64,000 nt of DNA, taken from an uncultured Lachnospiraceae bacterium. Lineage in GTDB: Bacteria; Bacillota; Clostridia; Lachnospirales; Lachnospiraceae. Under the pieces are notes generated by a model that saw only the letters and a program-made list of their open reading frames with translations, had not been told where the DNA came from and did no database searches. A program made the translations under genes and the position numbers. Within the stretch, counting starts at the first letter, position 1. Every line of letters starts with the position of its first letter. The stretch is taken from assembly GCA_934364805.1 (NCBI GenBank), contig CAKRMH010000005.1:89215-153214 (forward strand). The letters run 5' to 3'. Shown one piece after another: positions 51,801 through 61,130 of this stretch.

Positions 51801-54167
51801 TTATTCTACATTTTTCAGAGCCTGATCCATTGGTATCTTCCGGATTCTTATGAAATCCAGCACCATGACGATCAGGTATCCGATCAGAACAAACCCAAAC
51901 ATTTTCACATATCCAAGCGGTTTGATAAAAAACGAAAACCATCCGCTGTATTCAAACATGATCTGTTTCCATGCGATATTCATAATCGCAGCACCAAGTA
52001 TCACGCTGAGCGCATCTGCGATCACCAGTACAATCGTTGTGGAAAGCAGATAAAGCCCTGCGATCTCCCGGTTTTCATAACCAAGTATTTTCGTCATGGA
52101 GATCGCATTCTCATTTTTCTCTATGATCAGCTTGGTCAGCAGATAGATCAGCACAACCGATAAAAGGATGCACAGCACCTGAAAATAAGTCATGTACGAT
52201 CCCATGGAATGATCCAGCTGATCACACATTTTGGTAATATCTTCTTTTGTGATCACAGTTGCAATCCGGTCCTGATCAATATCTGTGATCCTGCTGTCTG
52301 ACAGATAACCGCTGAAAGCCTCCTTCTTCAGGTCAAATGTATCCCGGTAATTGTCAATCGACATAAATATAGCAATGCTCTGACACTTATCGTAAATTCC
52401 CTTCACCCGGAAAGCATACTGTTTATCCTCGTATTTTTCATCCAGCGTGATCGTATCGCCCTCATGGAGTTCATATTTTTCTGCATAAGGTCCTGAGATA
52501 TAAACTTCCTTCTCTTCAAGCGCATCCAGATCTGCTATCTTCACATAATGACTGTCATCTTCAATTCCATATGCAGAAATCTCTTCATCAAGTGCTTCTC
52601 CTTTGCTCACCAGCGATTTCATTGCGAATTTTTCTGCGTCAGGATTATCGGTTGTAAGCACCTCCCCCGACACATCCTGATAAGATTTCAGTACATACTG
52701 GTATTTTGCAAACATCAGATCATCCGCATGATCCTGATAGTATTTTAAGGTATCCGGCATTCCAACAGCCATTGCCAGCATGATCATAATAAAGAGTACT
52801 CCTACAAAAAGGATCAGATAATTCGGTATATTCTGAAGCATGATACGCAGACGGAATCTGCTGAAAAATTTCCATTTTGGCAGACGCATCGCCTTTTTAC
52901 GCTTTATTTCTTTCAGATCATGGCGTAAAAACTGAAGCGGTGTGTGCTGCATCATACGGACGATCACGATCAGATTCACGACAAACATCAGAATAACCGG
53001 GATCAGTGTCGTTTTTATAAAAGCATCCGGATTCCAGATTGTTTCATAAGCCGGCAGACTGTAGCTGTTGTAATACATTGAAACCACTACATTTTTAAAT
53101 ACGGAATATCCCAGGATATTTCCGACACAGGCTGCAAATAGTGTAACGATCAGCGGCATGGAAAGATAATGACGGATCAGCTCGCCCTTTGTGTAGCCTG
53201 AGGCTCTGAGTGTTCCGATCGTAGAAGCCTCTTTTACGATCGTATTGCTGATCGTAACGGCAAAAATGAATGCTATGATTACGATCAGAATATCCAGAAG
53301 CACTCCGCCCATTGCCACATCAGACCCCATATCGTCTGTTGCAAAATTGATCGCCGGGTTCGCATATCGCGGAACATAATCCTTTAACTCCCCCTGACGC
53401 ATCAGAGTCTGTGCCGTCAGGCATTTCCGGAAATCATCCGACATTGATTTTTCTTCTATTTCATCTTCTGGTGCATTCTCATATTTCCATGCATAGCTGT
53501 AATGAACATCCTCACTGAGTCTGTCAAACCCAGCCTCTGTCACCATTCCAACATCAAATTTCAGTGCATCAAACATCAGATCCGAGGTCTTTTCATGCAG
53601 TGTGGAATAGTTCACATATGCGATCAGACCACATACCTTATAGGATTGTCCCCCGACATTTATGGTATCTCCGGTCTGAATTCCGACATTGTCAGCATGC
53701 ATACGGTCGATCGCAATCTCATCTTCCTTCTCCGGAAAGCTTCCATCCATCAGACAGGCAAGATTCACATCTTCTGTTCTGGTAAATACGCGGATCGTTC
53801 CATCCTTTTTCTCATCGTTATCGTAATCTTCCTCTTCATTCCGGAAAAAATTCTCGTATAACGTAACCGGAACTGTTTTCGCATCTGTATCATCCGAATC
53901 GTCTGTTTTCACTGGTTCGCCTTTGGCAATATCCGAAAGCAGCGTATCATCCGCTTTTTCGGCCAGTTCAAAATGTCCGTCTTCACGCTTGTATTTTGTG
54001 ATCCCCTCATCTGCCGCCTGTAACATGCTTTCATTTGCAACATACATTCCGGATACAAAGCCAATGGTCAGCACAAGAAAAAGGCATACGACCAGATATT
54101 TTTTCCAGTCTCCGATCAGTTCCTTCGGGATTCGTTTTATGAGTGGATTTTTTATTTTTTTCTTCAT
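51801..54167 (-). CDS. FtsX/MacB-type ABC permease
   Basis: 788 aa. One N-terminal helix (YLVVCLFLVLTIGFVSGMYV), a large extracellular domain (about 50-275), three helices (about 285-400), a second extracellular domain (about 470-650) and three or four C-terminal helices: the duplicated FtsX layout. These work with an ATPase such as the one 12 nt upstream to export lipids, peptides or antimicrobials. No sensor kinase is adjacent, so the trigger is unknown. Confidence 0.9.
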   Translation of the reverse strand: MKKKIKNPLIKRIPKELIGDWKKYLVVCLFLVLTIGFVSGMYVANESMLQAADEGITKYKREDGHFELAEKADDTLLSDIAKGEPVKTDDSDDTDAKTVPVTLYENFFRNEEEDYDNDEKKDGTIRVFTRTEDVNLACLMDGSFPEKEDEIAIDRMHADNVGIQTGDTINVGGQSYKVCGLIAYVNYSTLHEKTSDLMFDALKFDVGMVTEAGFDRLSEDVHYSYAWKYENAPEDEIEEKSMSDDFRKCLTAQTLMRQGELKDYVPRYANPAINFATDDMGSDVAMGGVLLDILIVIIAFIFAVTISNTIVKEASTIGTLRASGYTKGELIRHYLSMPLIVTLFAACVGNILGYSVFKNVVVSMYYNSYSLPAYETIWNPDAFIKTTLIPVILMFVVNLIVIVRMMQHTPLQFLRHDLKEIKRKKAMRLPKWKFFSRFRLRIMLQNIPNYLILFVGVLFIMIMLAMAVGMPDTLKYYQDHADDLMFAKYQYVLKSYQDVSGEVLTTDNPDAEKFAMKSLVSKGEALDEEISAYGIEDDSHYVKIADLDALEEKEVYISGPYAEKYELHEGDTITLDEKYEDKQYAFRVKGIYDKCQSIAIFMSIDNYRDTFDLKKEAFSGYLSDSRITDIDQDRIATVITKEDITKMCDQLDHSMGSYMTYFQVLCILLSVVLIYLLTKLIIEKNENAISMTKILGYENREIAGLYLLSTTIVLVIADALSVILGAAIMNIAWKQIMFEYSGWFSFFIKPLGYVKMFGFVLIGYLIVMVLDFIRIRKIPMDQALKNVE

Positions 54168-54179
54168 ATTCCGCCCCCC

Positions 54180-54896
54180 TTACCACTCTAAATCTGCTGC
54201 AGAAACCTTATCGGTATTCACATCGTTATGCCGTACTGCCCCGTCACGCAGCTTGATCACATGGTCTGCCATATGACGGATTGCTTCATTATGTGTAACC
54301 ATGATAACCGTATTGCCGTATTTTTGGTTGACATCCTCGATCAGCTTTAAGATTTCCTTGGAAGTATTGTAATCCAAGGCTCCGGTTGGTTCGTCGCAGA
54401 GCAGAATATCCGGGTTCTTTACGATCGCACGGCCGATGGATACCCGCTGCTGCTGTCCGCCGGAAAGCTGGTTCGGAAGTTTATATCTGTGCTCAAAAAG
54501 CCCCAGTGTGTGGAGAAGATCATCAATATCAAGCGGTGAATCCGACAGATATGCACCAACCTCGATATTTTCCTTCACATTCAGATTCCCGATCAGATTG
54601 TACATCTGGAACACATAACCAAGGTGTTTCCTGCGGTACTGCGTAAGCTTCCTTTCTCCCATATCTTCCAGTTTATCGCCACCGATCGAAATATAGCCGG
54701 AATCAGCCTGATCGATTCCTCCGATGATATTAAGCAGCGTGGATTTTCCTGAGCCGGAAGGTCCAAGAAGTACGCAGAATTCTCCCTTTGCAACCGAAAA
54801 ATTCATCCCACGCAGCACTTCCTGCCTGGTCTCTCCGCTCCCAAATCCCTTTTTCAGGTCTACGACCTCCAAAAATTTTCTTTCTTCTTCTGACAT
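54180..54896 (-). CDS. MacB/LolD-type ABC ATPase
   Basis: 238 aa. Walker A GPSGSGKST, signature LSGGQQQR, Walker B ILLCDEPTGALD, H-loop VTHN, plus the subfamily feature YRRKHLGYVFQ. AAAGGA lies 7 nt before ATG 54896. Two-gene operon with the FtsX-type permease. Confidence 0.94.
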   Translation of the reverse strand: MSEEERKFLEVVDLKKGFGSGETRQEVLRGMNFSVAKGEFCVLLGPSGSGKSTLLNIIGGIDQADSGYISIGGDKLEDMGERKLTQYRRKHLGYVFQMYNLIGNLNVKENIEVGAYLSDSPLDIDDLLHTLGLFEHRYKLPNQLSGGQQQRVSIGRAIVKNPDILLCDEPTGALDYNTSKEILKLIEDVNQKYGNTVIMVTHNEAIRHMADHVIKLRDGAVRHNDVNTDKVSAADLEW

Positions 54897-54963
54897 AAAT
54901 GTTTCCTTTCTATACTGGTTTTCATAACTTCTTTTTTGGTTAGTTGCATCTAATTCAAGTTCA

Positions 54964-54991
54964 TTATATCAAATATTTGTTTTATTACAAG
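54964..54991 (-). promoter_or_regulatory. Promoter of the FtsX-type exporter
   Basis: On the minus strand, -35 TTGTAA (54986-54991), 16-bp spacer, -10 TATAAT (54964-54969), 68 bp before the ATPase start. Confidence 0.65.
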
Positions 54992-55018
54992 AAAACTTTT
55001 AAAAATCCAAATTTGGTC

Positions 55019-55047
55019 AAAAAAAGAAGAGGACGTTTGCCCTCTTC
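55019..55047 (-). terminator. Terminator after endonuclease IV gene
   Basis: Stem GAAGAGG/CCTCTTC (55041-55047 with 55026-55032), 8-nt loop, seven Ts on the minus strand, 6 bp past the stop codon. Confidence 0.85.
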
Positions 55048-55052
55048 CTATA

Positions 55053-55919
55053 TTACTCAAGCAGCCATGCAATTTCTTCTTTATAAGGAGGGATCGTCTT
55101 TTTGGTTGATCCTTCCTCGCAAAGCCATGGTGTCTCCAATATTTTCGGCACATGTAAAAACCGCTCATCATGCACCACTTTATGCAATGTATCGTATCCG
55201 ATGGTTCCTTTTCCGATATTTGCATGCCGGTCTTTGTGTGCGCCAAGCGGATTCATACTGTCGTTGACATGAAATACTGCAATCTGATCCAGCCCGATCA
55301 CGCGGTCAAATTCAGCAAATACCTCATCATAATGACCGGTCAGATCATAACCGGCATCATTGACATGACAGGTATCAAAGCATACCCTCAGCCGGTCTTT
55401 TTTGTCCACGCCCTCATAGATGGCCTTGATCTCCTCAAAAGATCTCCCGATCTCGCTCCCCTTGCCAGCCATGGTCTCAAGTGCAATATATACTTCATCC
55501 TCGTTCTGGTTCAATACGGTATTCAGCCCTTTTATGATCTGTTCTGTTCCCGCTTCCACACCTGCGTTCACATGACTTCCCGGGTGAAGAACAAGTATCC
55601 TGCTGCGCATCGCCGCAGTACGGATGATCTCCTTTTCAAGGAATTCCACCGCAAGTTCAAATGTCTCCGGTTTTACCGTATTTGCAAGGTTGATGATATA
55701 CGGTGCATGCACCACGATCTCATCGATCCCATGTGCATGAGCGTATTCCCAGCCTGCGTCAATATTCAGTTCTTCGATTTCTTTTCTTCTGGTGTTCTGA
55801 GGTGCTCCTGTATATAACATAAACACATTGGCACCATAAGACGCTGCCTCCTTTGCGGATGCAAGAAACATTTCTTTTCCCGCCATTCCAACATGGCTTC
55901 CAAGCTTAATCTGACTCAT
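55053..55919 (-). CDS. nfo: Endonuclease IV (AP endonuclease)
   Basis: 288 aa TIM-barrel zinc enzyme of base-excision repair. Metal-binding motifs: VVHAPYIINLA, LVLHPGSHV, IALETMAGKGSEIG, RVCFDTCHVNDAGYD, AVFHVNDSMNPLGAHKDRH and ILETPW. ATG 55919 has AGGAG at 6 nt. Last gene of a four-gene unit behind an NSS transporter (30-nt gap). Confidence 0.96.
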   Translation of the reverse strand: MSQIKLGSHVGMAGKEMFLASAKEAASYGANVFMLYTGAPQNTRRKEIEELNIDAGWEYAHAHGIDEIVVHAPYIINLANTVKPETFELAVEFLEKEIIRTAAMRSRILVLHPGSHVNAGVEAGTEQIIKGLNTVLNQNEDEVYIALETMAGKGSEIGRSFEEIKAIYEGVDKKDRLRVCFDTCHVNDAGYDLTGHYDEVFAEFDRVIGLDQIAVFHVNDSMNPLGAHKDRHANIGKGTIGYDTLHKVVHDERFLHVPKILETPWLCEEGSTKKTIPPYKEEIAWLLE

Positions 55920-55949
55920 TTTATTCTCCTGAACTATTAAAATTCCCAA

Positions 55950-57323
55950 TTACATCGAAATCCATCCAAATGCGTTGGCAATGGAACTAATTAAAATAAT
56001 TGCCGCAAAAATCGGACACATAAAGCGGATCATAAATACAAAGATCCTCTTTCTCTTAAATGTGCCATTCTCTTTTGTCATTTCCTCATCGATCTTATCA
56101 ATCCCGATTACTTTTGTAACCAGAAAACATGTCGCAATTGCCGCAACCGGCATCATCACGGAATTTGTAAGAAAATCAAAGAAATCAAGACAGGCCATTC
56201 CAAGAATTTTCATACTCCGCAGCGGGCCATAGCCTAGCGATGATAAACTGCCTAAAACAAACATAATTCCTGCAAGAATCACAACCGATTTCTTTCTTCC
56301 CCATCCAAGCTCATCTTCAAAAGTTGATACTGCACTCTCTGTCAATGCAATCGAGCTTGTGAGCGCTGCGCACAATACAAGGAAAAAGAACAGCACTCCA
56401 ACGATTGATCCAAATCCCATACTTGCAAATACTTTCGGAATCGTAATAAACATAAGAGAAGGTCCTGCCTGTAATGTCTCCGCATCACCGCCGGAAAAAG
56501 AAAATACCGCCGGGATGATCATAAGTCCGGCCATCACAGCAATTGCAGTATCAAAAAACTCAACATTTACAGTTGATCTTTCAATTGAAACATCATCTTT
56601 CATGTAAGAGCCAAATGTAACAAGAATACCCATTGCAATCGACAAGGAATAAAACATCTGTCCCATTGCTGTTACAACTGTCATCCAGGAAAAATTCTCA
56701 GGCTGCGGGATCAAAAAATATTTCACGCCGGCAAGCGCCCCTGGTCTTGTGACGGAATACACCATGATTACCACGGCCAGCACTACAAGAACCGGCATCA
56801 TAAACTTTGAAACACGTTCCACACCATTGCGCACACCACTGTAAATAATTGCAACCGTAATCAGCATAAACAAGATAAAACAAATCTCCGCTGATACTCC
56901 ACCTGAAATAAATTCTCCGAAATATCCGTCCTCTGCAAGCCCTTGCGCATGACCCATCAGATACTCGATCAGATATTTGATCACCCATCCACCGATCACT
57001 GAATAATATGGAACAATCAGGATTGGGATGATCGCATTGATCCATCCACCAAATGACAGCCATCTGGATTTACCAAACGACTGATATGCCCCTACCGGAC
57101 TTTTTCTTGTCATACGTCCAAGCGAGGTCTCCGCTATGATCATCGTGTAACCAAACGTCAATGTCAATACTATATATATAATAAAGAAAATTCCACCGCC
57201 ATACTTTGCCGCCAAATATGGAAAACGCCAAATATTTCCCAGTCCTACCGATGCTCCTGCTGCGGATAAGACATAACCTAACTTTCCGGAGAAGGTACTC
57301 CGCTTTTTGCCATGTTGATTCAT
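55950..57323 (-). CDS. Sodium-dependent NSS-family transporter
   Basis: 457 aa, about 11 helices, the short bacterial NSS type (Tyt1/MhsT-like). Helix 1 motif SAAGASVGLGNIWRFPYLAAKYGGG carries the sodium and substrate backbone contacts. It imports an amino acid or amine with Na+; the ligand is not predictable. It lies 45 nt after the deformylase-like gene. Confidence 0.93.
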   Translation of the reverse strand: MNQHGKKRSTFSGKLGYVLSAAGASVGLGNIWRFPYLAAKYGGGIFFIIYIVLTLTFGYTMIIAETSLGRMTRKSPVGAYQSFGKSRWLSFGGWINAIIPILIVPYYSVIGGWVIKYLIEYLMGHAQGLAEDGYFGEFISGGVSAEICFILFMLITVAIIYSGVRNGVERVSKFMMPVLVVLAVVIMVYSVTRPGALAGVKYFLIPQPENFSWMTVVTAMGQMFYSLSIAMGILVTFGSYMKDDVSIERSTVNVEFFDTAIAVMAGLMIIPAVFSFSGGDAETLQAGPSLMFITIPKVFASMGFGSIVGVLFFFLVLCAALTSSIALTESAVSTFEDELGWGRKKSVVILAGIMFVLGSLSSLGYGPLRSMKILGMACLDFFDFLTNSVMMPVAAIATCFLVTKVIGIDKIDEEMTKENGTFKRKRIFVFMIRFMCPIFAAIILISSIANAFGWISM

Positions 57324-57368
57324 GTTTACTTTCTGCTCCTCTTACTTTCCTGATTAACTGTAAAACGT

Positions 57369-57779
57369 TTATATCACAACTCCATTACAGTGGTCAATCT
57401 CATGCTGGATGATCTGCGCTGTCCACCCTGAATATTTCCCATGCTGCGGCTTAAAATCCTGATCCAGATAATCAACCTCGATCTCTTCATATCTTGTGCA
57501 CGGTCTGACTCCAATAAGCGACAGACAGCTTTCCTCTGTCTCATATACGCCTGATTTCTTCGTGATCACCGGGTTTACCATTGCAAACTGAAATGGACCT
57601 GCCGACACAACAATAATGGATTTGTTGACTCCAATCATATTTGCGGCCATGCCGACACACGCATCACGATTTGCTTTAAGTGTATCCAGCAGATCTGTTA
57701 TCACCTGCTTGTCCGCATCCGTGGCCGGCTGCGCCTTTTTTGCAAAAATTTGTTTGCCTTTTACAATTTTCTTAATCAT
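57369..57779 (-). CDS. Peptide deformylase-like protein, short atypical form
   Basis: 136 aa. The metal motif HEIDHCNGV is intact and EESCLSL matches motif 2, so the metal ligands (Cys, two His) and catalytic Glu are present. Motif 1 reads GMAANMIG, with Asn where the conserved Gln of GxGxAAxQ should be. It is shorter than the usual 150-190 aa. It may be a second deformylase with reduced or changed activity. Confidence 0.85.
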   Translation of the reverse strand: MIKKIVKGKQIFAKKAQPATDADKQVITDLLDTLKANRDACVGMAANMIGVNKSIIVVSAGPFQFAMVNPVITKKSGVYETEESCLSLIGVRPCTRYEEIEVDYLDQDFKPQHGKYSGWTAQIIQHEIDHCNGVVI

Positions 57780-57797
57780 AATTATATTTCCAATCTA

Positions 57798-58067
57798 TTA
57801 AATCCAGTTATAATCTCCGCCTGTGATCGCAAGCGACAGTAATGTATCCATTTTTTCCACTTCATCTCTGCCTTTGATCACCTGGATCAGCTTTGCAGAT
57901 TCCGCAGTCTTTGGCATCTCTTCATCCGGTCCGATCTCCATGTCAACATCCTCTCCACAGTCCGGGCACACCATCTGTGGGCCGATCTTCAGTGACAGAA
58001 AACGGCTGCCACATTCCTTACATTCATAATATCCGCACATTTCTGTGCCATCTGGTACATAATACAT
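57798..58067 (-). CDS. Small zinc-ribbon protein
   Basis: 89 aa. Two CxxC pairs (YECKECG and VCPDCGED) form a zinc ribbon in residues 14-40; the rest is acidic and helical. Function unknown. First gene of the unit leading to the deformylase-like, NSS and nfo genes (18-nt gap to the next). Confidence 0.8.
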   Translation of the reverse strand: MYYVPDGTEMCGYYECKECGSRFLSLKIGPQMVCPDCGEDVDMEIGPDEEMPKTAESAKLIQVIKGRDEVEKMDTLLSLAITGGDYNWI

Positions 58068-58260
58068 CTATCATTTCTCCATTCTTAACACCTGATAACA
58101 TTTGATAATTATGAAGCATATTTTGGGTTTTTTCAAGTTCTGGTTTTTCCAACAGCTTTGTTATAGGAAAAATCTATGGTAAACTGCCGCAAAAATATAT
58201 TATACAATTGTCCGGTACAATGCTACGCTTCTTTATATTTGATATTACAGGAGGCAATTC

Positions 58261-59385
58261 ATGAGTACATTAAAGACACCATTTCGATATGATTTTGTAG
58301 GAAGCTTTTTAAGACCACAGAAACTCAAGGACGCAAAAAAACAGTTCGAGGACGGCAGGATCACAAAGGCAGAACTCGATACCATCACCGATGACTGCAT
58401 CCGTGACATTGTTGCAAAACAGAAAGCAGCCGGCTACCATGCGATCACTGACGGAGAATTCCGCAGAACATACTGGCATCTGGATTTCATGTGGGGATTC
58501 GAAGGCGTTGGACATGCCAAAAACGGTGGCGGCGTACAGTTTGACGCAGAGATGGCTGATCTGGAAGACACCTATCTTACCGGAAAAGTCAAAGCGAAAA
58601 AGCATCCGTTTGTTGAATATTTCAAATTTTTAAAACAATTTGAGGATGAAAATACGGTTGCCAAATACACGATTCCTGCTCCAGCCCAGATGTATCAGCA
58701 GATGATCGTTCCACAGAACATTGAACAGACCAGAAAATTCTACGCAACCGATGAAGAACTGATCCAGGATATCGGAACTGCTTACCAGGATGTGATCCGC
58801 CAGTTCTATGACGCAGGATGCCGCAATCTCCAGCTTGATGACTGCACATGGGGAGCGATTGTCGGTGATGCTGCAAAACAGAGATATCAATCTCTTGGTC
58901 TGGATCTGGAAGAAGTAAAGGCACGTCTTTTAAAAGTAAACAATCTGGCACTTTTAAACAAACCGGCTGACATGGTCATCACTTCCCATATCTGCCGTGG
59001 AAACTATCATTCCACCTTCTTTACAAGCGGACCTTATGATTCTGTTGCCGATTACGTATTTGCCCAGGAAAATGTCGATGCACTTCTTTTGGAATACGAT
59101 GATGAAAGATCCGGCGGATTTGCTCCACTTGCCAAAGTATCCAGTGATAAAAAAGTCGTTCTCGGACTGATTACAACCAAAAAACCGGAACTGGAAGACA
59201 AAGATGCCGTAATCGCAAGAATCCATGAAGCTGCAAAATACATTCCACTTGATCGTCTCTGCCTGAGCCCTCAGTGTGGTTTTGCTTCCTGTGAAATCGG
59301 AAACAAAATTACCGAAGAAGAGCAGTGGGCAAAACTTGCTCTCGTTAAAGACATTGCAGAAGAAGTATGGAAATCTTATCAATAA
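58261..59385 (+). CDS. MetE C-terminal-like methyltransferase (YxjG/YxjH type)
   Basis: 374 aa, the size of the stand-alone catalytic half of cobalamin-independent methionine synthase. Features: RYDFVGSFLRP, ITDGEFRR, LQLDDCTWG, ITSHICRGNY (zinc-site His/Cys) and a late LSPQCGFAS Cys. It transfers a methyl group to homocysteine or a related thiol; without the N-terminal domain the donor is uncertain. AGGAGG precedes ATG 58261. Single gene ended by the hairpin at 59409. Confidence 0.92.
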   Translation: MSTLKTPFRYDFVGSFLRPQKLKDAKKQFEDGRITKAELDTITDDCIRDIVAKQKAAGYHAITDGEFRRTYWHLDFMWGFEGVGHAKNGGGVQFDAEMADLEDTYLTGKVKAKKHPFVEYFKFLKQFEDENTVAKYTIPAPAQMYQQMIVPQNIEQTRKFYATDEELIQDIGTAYQDVIRQFYDAGCRNLQLDDCTWGAIVGDAAKQRYQSLGLDLEEVKARLLKVNNLALLNKPADMVITSHICRGNYHSTFFTSGPYDSVADYVFAQENVDALLLEYDDERSGGFAPLAKVSSDKKVVLGLITTKKPELEDKDAVIARIHEAAKYIPLDRLCLSPQCGFASCEIGNKITEEEQWAKLALVKDIAEEVWKSYQ

Positions 59386-59408
59386 AATTTTCATTTGGTT
59401 ATATTATC

Positions 59409-59436
59409 AAAAAAGGAGCTTACCGGCTCCTTTTTT
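59409..59436. terminator. Bidirectional terminator
   Basis: Stem 59409-59419 with 59426-59436 (AAAAAAGGAGC/GCTCCTTTTTT), 6-nt loop; T-runs on both strands. Ends the MetE-like gene on + and probably the five-gene operon on -. Confidence 0.88.
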
Positions 59437-59522
59437 GATTGTACAAATTTTAAAATTTTCTTATTCGCACTGCTTCTTTACCTAATATCCTTATTACCAC
59501 CAGTTTTTCTGCTATGAGAGTT

Positions 59523-59786
59523 TTATGCTTCCATTTCCATATATGCATTTGCGATCTTCTGATATTCCACAGAATTCGTGATCTTCTCAACTGTGAAATC
59601 CTCTTCTTTTACTTTCACGCGGTAAATATATACACCGTCCTGACTGATCGTATCACCCTCGATCCTTGCTCCTGCCACATAATTTTTATGTTCAAATTCA
59701 AACTCATCCACAACAGCCAGTTCTACTTCCTGACCATCCTTGTCTGTTACTGTAAATGTAGCATATTCCTTAAATTCTTCTGCCAT
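59523..59786 (-). CDS. DUF1292 family protein
   Basis: 87 aa, acidic beta-rich protein (YATFTVTDKDGQEVELAVVDEFEFEHKNYV), a typical DUF1292 sequence; function unknown. ATG 59786 has AGGAGG at 5 nt. Last gene of a five-gene leftward unit. Confidence 0.88.
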   Translation of the reverse strand: MAEEFKEYATFTVTDKDGQEVELAVVDEFEFEHKNYVAGARIEGDTISQDGVYIYRVKVKEEDFTVEKITNSVEYQKIANAYMEMEA

Positions 59787-59818
59787 AGAAACCTCCTGTT
59801 TTCTTTTTACAATATTAC

Positions 59819-60193
59819 TTAAAATCTTCTCCCACATTTCGGACAATATTCAAAATCCTCTGTGGTCGTATATCCGCAGTATCCACACCTTTTTGCAGCG
59901 TGCTGGTATCCAGGCTGCTGAATCCGTCTCAGATGCTGTGGAGGTATCTCCACATCTTCGCCCCTCGCGATCCTTTTCCCGATCTCCGGGTCAAGTTCAT
60001 ATAATGTATTGCAGCAACTTGTCTGCACATAATAATGACGGTTCCATTTCAGACACGGAATAAAAAACAGGGATAACGCCATATATGTCATGAACACATG
60101 AAATCTTCCATATGAACCACATACGTCACAGGTGATCACCTGATTAAAATCAAAATCTTTCCTGCCGTCATTTATTCCCATTATGAAAAACAT
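59819..60193 (-). CDS. Zinc-ribbon protein with one hydrophobic segment
   Basis: 124 aa. CDVCG and a later CC pair flank a hydrophobic stretch FMTYMALSLFFIPCL (about 34-48), and a C-terminal ribbon reads RCGYCGYTT...YCPKCGRRF. Conserved-looking housekeeping-type zinc-ribbon protein of unknown role. AGGAGG precedes ATG 60193. Confidence 0.78.
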   Translation of the reverse strand: MFFIMGINDGRKDFDFNQVITCDVCGSYGRFHVFMTYMALSLFFIPCLKWNRHYYVQTSCCNTLYELDPEIGKRIARGEDVEIPPQHLRRIQQPGYQHAAKRCGYCGYTTTEDFEYCPKCGRRF

Positions 60194-60216
60194 ACTGCCT
60201 CCTGATCTGCTGCCAC

Positions 60217-60684
60217 CTAAAATCCTTCTTTTTTGCGCTGTTTTCGAAGTTCACACCGTTTCTTTCCGGCTTCCCACTCCGCCTGTTCCCCGATTGATTC
60301 CACAATGAGCCCCGGAACTTTTTTCGGTCTTCCATTCTCATCGACAGCAACAAGTGTCAGGTATGCGCGGTTTACAGGATGACGGAAGCCATCGAGTGTT
60401 TCTACATAAGTATCCACACGAACTTCCATGGATGTGTTTCCGACATATGTGATCTTTCCGATCAGGACTACAATCTCATTCTGGGAAACACCACGTAAAA
60501 AACTCAGATTATCCACAGATGCCGTAACAACATGGCTTTGCGAATGCCTGATTGCGGTCAGCCCTGCTACTTCATCGATCCATTCCATGAGAATTCCACC
60601 AAATAACCTGCCCGCGCCATTTAAATGCTGTGGTCTTATCTCATGTACCTGCTCAATTACCGAATCTTTTACTCTTTTTTCCAT
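60217..60684 (-). CDS. Acyl-CoA thioesterase, hotdog fold (YciA/YkhA-like)
   Basis: 155 aa. The conserved segment LNGAGRLFGGILMEWIDEVAGLTAIRHSQSHVVTASVDNLSF-like (read in parts: GGILMEWIDEVAG, VTASVDNL) matches acyl-CoA thioesterases with the active Asp in the hotdog helix. Hydrolyses acyl-CoA to free acid and CoA. GAGAGGG precedes ATG 60684; it lies 32 nt after the XRE-AbrB gene. Confidence 0.9.
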   Translation of the reverse strand: MEKRVKDSVIEQVHEIRPQHLNGAGRLFGGILMEWIDEVAGLTAIRHSQSHVVTASVDNLSFLRGVSQNEIVVLIGKITYVGNTSMEVRVDTYVETLDGFRHPVNRAYLTLVAVDENGRPKKVPGLIVESIGEQAEWEAGKKRCELRKQRKKEGF

Positions 60685-60716
60685 GAAAGTCCCTCTCTAT
60701 GAATGATTGCAGCACT

Positions 60717-61130
60717 TTATCTGCCGCGCATGCTCTTTACCAGCTCCATGAAGTCATTTTCCATAAGAATGGCAAGTCCCTGCCCTTCATCTCCAAGCAC
60801 AATGAGGTTGTCGCCAGGTTCGATACCGAATATTTTTCTGGCTTTTGCCGGAATCACGATCTGTCCTTTATCTCCGACTTTGACCATTCCAAATATATGC
60901 TTTCCTCTGGGTGGAACTCCCAGACCGTTTGCTTCTTTCTCATAATTTACCATATCATCCATGGAAACGTCAAAAAGATCTGCGAGTGCCTTGCATTTTT
61001 CAATGTCAGGAAGCGCCTCTCCCGTCTCATATTTAGAGATTGTCTGCCTGCTGACCCCGATCTTTTCTGCGAGTTCTTCCTGTGACATATGATTTATCCT
61101 GCGAAGTGAAACCAGATTTTCATGAAACAT
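60717..61130 (-). CDS. XRE helix-turn-helix fused to SpoVT/AbrB domain
   Basis: 137 aa. Residues 1-62 are an XRE domain (MSQEELAEKIGVSRQTISKYETG); residues 78-130 are an AbrB swapped-hairpin (VKVGDKGQIVIPAKARKIFGIEPGDNLIVLGDEG). Two DNA-binding domains in one small protein. Overlaps the acyltransferase stop by 11 nt, so the regulator is co-transcribed with the genes around it. Confidence 0.92.
   Translation of the reverse strand: MFHENLVSLRRINHMSQEELAEKIGVSRQTISKYETGEALPDIEKCKALADLFDVSMDDMVNYEKEANGLGVPPRGKHIFGMVKVGDKGQIVIPAKARKIFGIEPGDNLIVLGDEGQGLAILMENDFMELVKSMRGR

Noticed and set aside
58080..58260. S-box or T-box leader before the MetE-like gene
   Set aside because: I could not find S-box or T-box conserved elements in the 190-bp gap.
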